Below are positions 6,396 through 6,701 of a stretch of DNA of 6,701 bases, in pieces. This DNA comes from Cellulomonadaceae bacterium (GTDB taxonomy: Bacteria > Actinomycetota > Actinomycetes > Actinomycetales > Cellulomonadaceae): assembly GCA_031282935.1 (NCBI GenBank), contig JAITCS010000127.1:1-6701 (forward strand), in the 5' to 3' direction. The notes beneath the pieces were generated by a model. The model was given only the letters and a program-made list of their open reading frames with translations. It ran no database searches and was not told where the DNA came from. How positions within the stretch are numbered: the stretch's first letter is position 1; every line of letters begins with the position of its first letter. The translations under genes were made by a program, and so were the position numbers.

Positions 6396-6620
6396 TTACG
6401 CGCCAGCGGCTTTTGTCGCGTCAAGAAACGCAGATCCAACGTCACCTAACGCTTTTGTAACAAAATGACCATGATATCCACGAGGGTGATCTTCTTCTCG
6501 CCAAGGTGCCACGTACTACTCTTTGCCTCTGGTTGTAGTCATGGAAATACTATATCATACCGCGATCTCGTATCCGATCCTACGACTAGCCTCATATTTA
6601 TTGCCCGCGAAACGGGTTCG
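6396..6620 (-). pseudogene. decayed 5' portion of the toxin gene, interrupted by in-frame stops
   Basis: Reading upstream in the toxin frame, the TAA at 6396-6398 is preceded by 39 open codons (6515-6399). They include PWREEDHPRGYHGHF and an amphipathic helix VTKALGDVGSAFLDATKAAG, which runs smoothly into LASRARAVGKAFAG after the stop. A TAG (6516-6518) and a TGA (6555-6557) break the frame further up. Between and beyond them are short coding-like pieces such as FAGNKYEASRRIGYEIAV. Another minus frame holds a second interrupted coding-like piece, so frameshifts are also likely. No parent family is recognisable. The upstream limit is arbitrary. Confidence 0.45.
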
Positions 6621-6665
6621 ATGCCTCAAATAAAGATGCCCGCGTGGGGTTGAGGATTTGGGGGT

Positions 6666-6701
6666 ATGGGAAGAGGGTTGTCTATGGGTTCTCGTGCTGA
6701 G
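6666..6701 (+). other. possible start of a plus-strand gene running off the window
   Basis: ATG 6666 and the in-frame ATG 6684 open a frame reading M-G-R-G-L-S-M-G-S-R-A-E to the window end. GAGGA (6652-6656) or GGAAGAGGG (6669-6677) could be their ribosome binding sites. The surrounding sequence is unusually rich in G runs. Twelve codons are too few to identify a product, and no promoter is evident. Confidence 0.22.

Noticed and set aside
6613..6624. GGGTTCGATGCC resembling a tRNA T-arm, possible attachment site
   Set aside because: The arm does not pair correctly, and no acceptor, D or anticodon stem is present around it.
6465..6653. Plus-strand open frame of 62 codons opposite the decayed toxin region
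   Set aside because: No recognisable motif or convincing ribosome binding site. It mirrors an interrupted minus-strand frame and ends before the possible gene start at 6666.

Overview
The window looks like part of an actinobacterial chromosome. The evidence is the G+C-rich ABC-transporter genes, one GTG start, strong AAGGAG-type ribosome binding sites, a lipoprotein solute-binding protein, and tandem copies of GGTTGAGCCTGTCGAAACC, an element I recall as common between genes of high-G+C Gram-positives. The genus cannot be decided from the sequence.

Layout. Positions 1-3064 (+) hold the 3' part of a peptide-type (family 5) ABC importer operon: a DppC/OppC-like permease and a lipoprotein substrate-binding protein, separated by four copies of a 29-bp repeat. 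The partner permease and the ATPases are not visible and may lie upstream. Positions 3145-4260 (+) encode a signal-peptide-less serine hydrolase of the beta-lactamase/PBP fold that resembles the MurNAc-L-alanine amidase AmiE/YbbE. Positions 4338-5456 (+) encode a clear AnmK, anhydro-N-acetylmuramic acid kinase. Together, importer, cytosolic amidase and kinase read as a route for salvaging cell-wall fragments: take up muropeptide or a related ligand, remove the stem peptide, then phosphorylate the anhydro-sugar. The two enzymes support this well. The importer's substrate is inferred only from position.

From 5490 onward the coding strand switches. Two minus-strand genes, 5895-6395 followed by 5490-5885, look like the C-terminal nuclease-type domain of a polymorphic toxin and its immunity protein. 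The toxin reading frame is closed at its 5' end by a TAA, yet coding-like sequence continues in the same frame beyond that stop. This suggests an orphan or decaying toxin cassette. The last ~270 bases hold this decayed stretch and, at the very end, a G-rich plus-strand segment that may contain the start of another gene.

Base composition shifts along the window. The transporter genes are G+C-rich (43 of 60 bases in 541-600), while anmK and the toxin region are much poorer (26 of 60 in 4861-4920). The change begins near the end of the binding-protein gene, so the salvage enzymes and the toxin cassette may have a different origin from the transporter.
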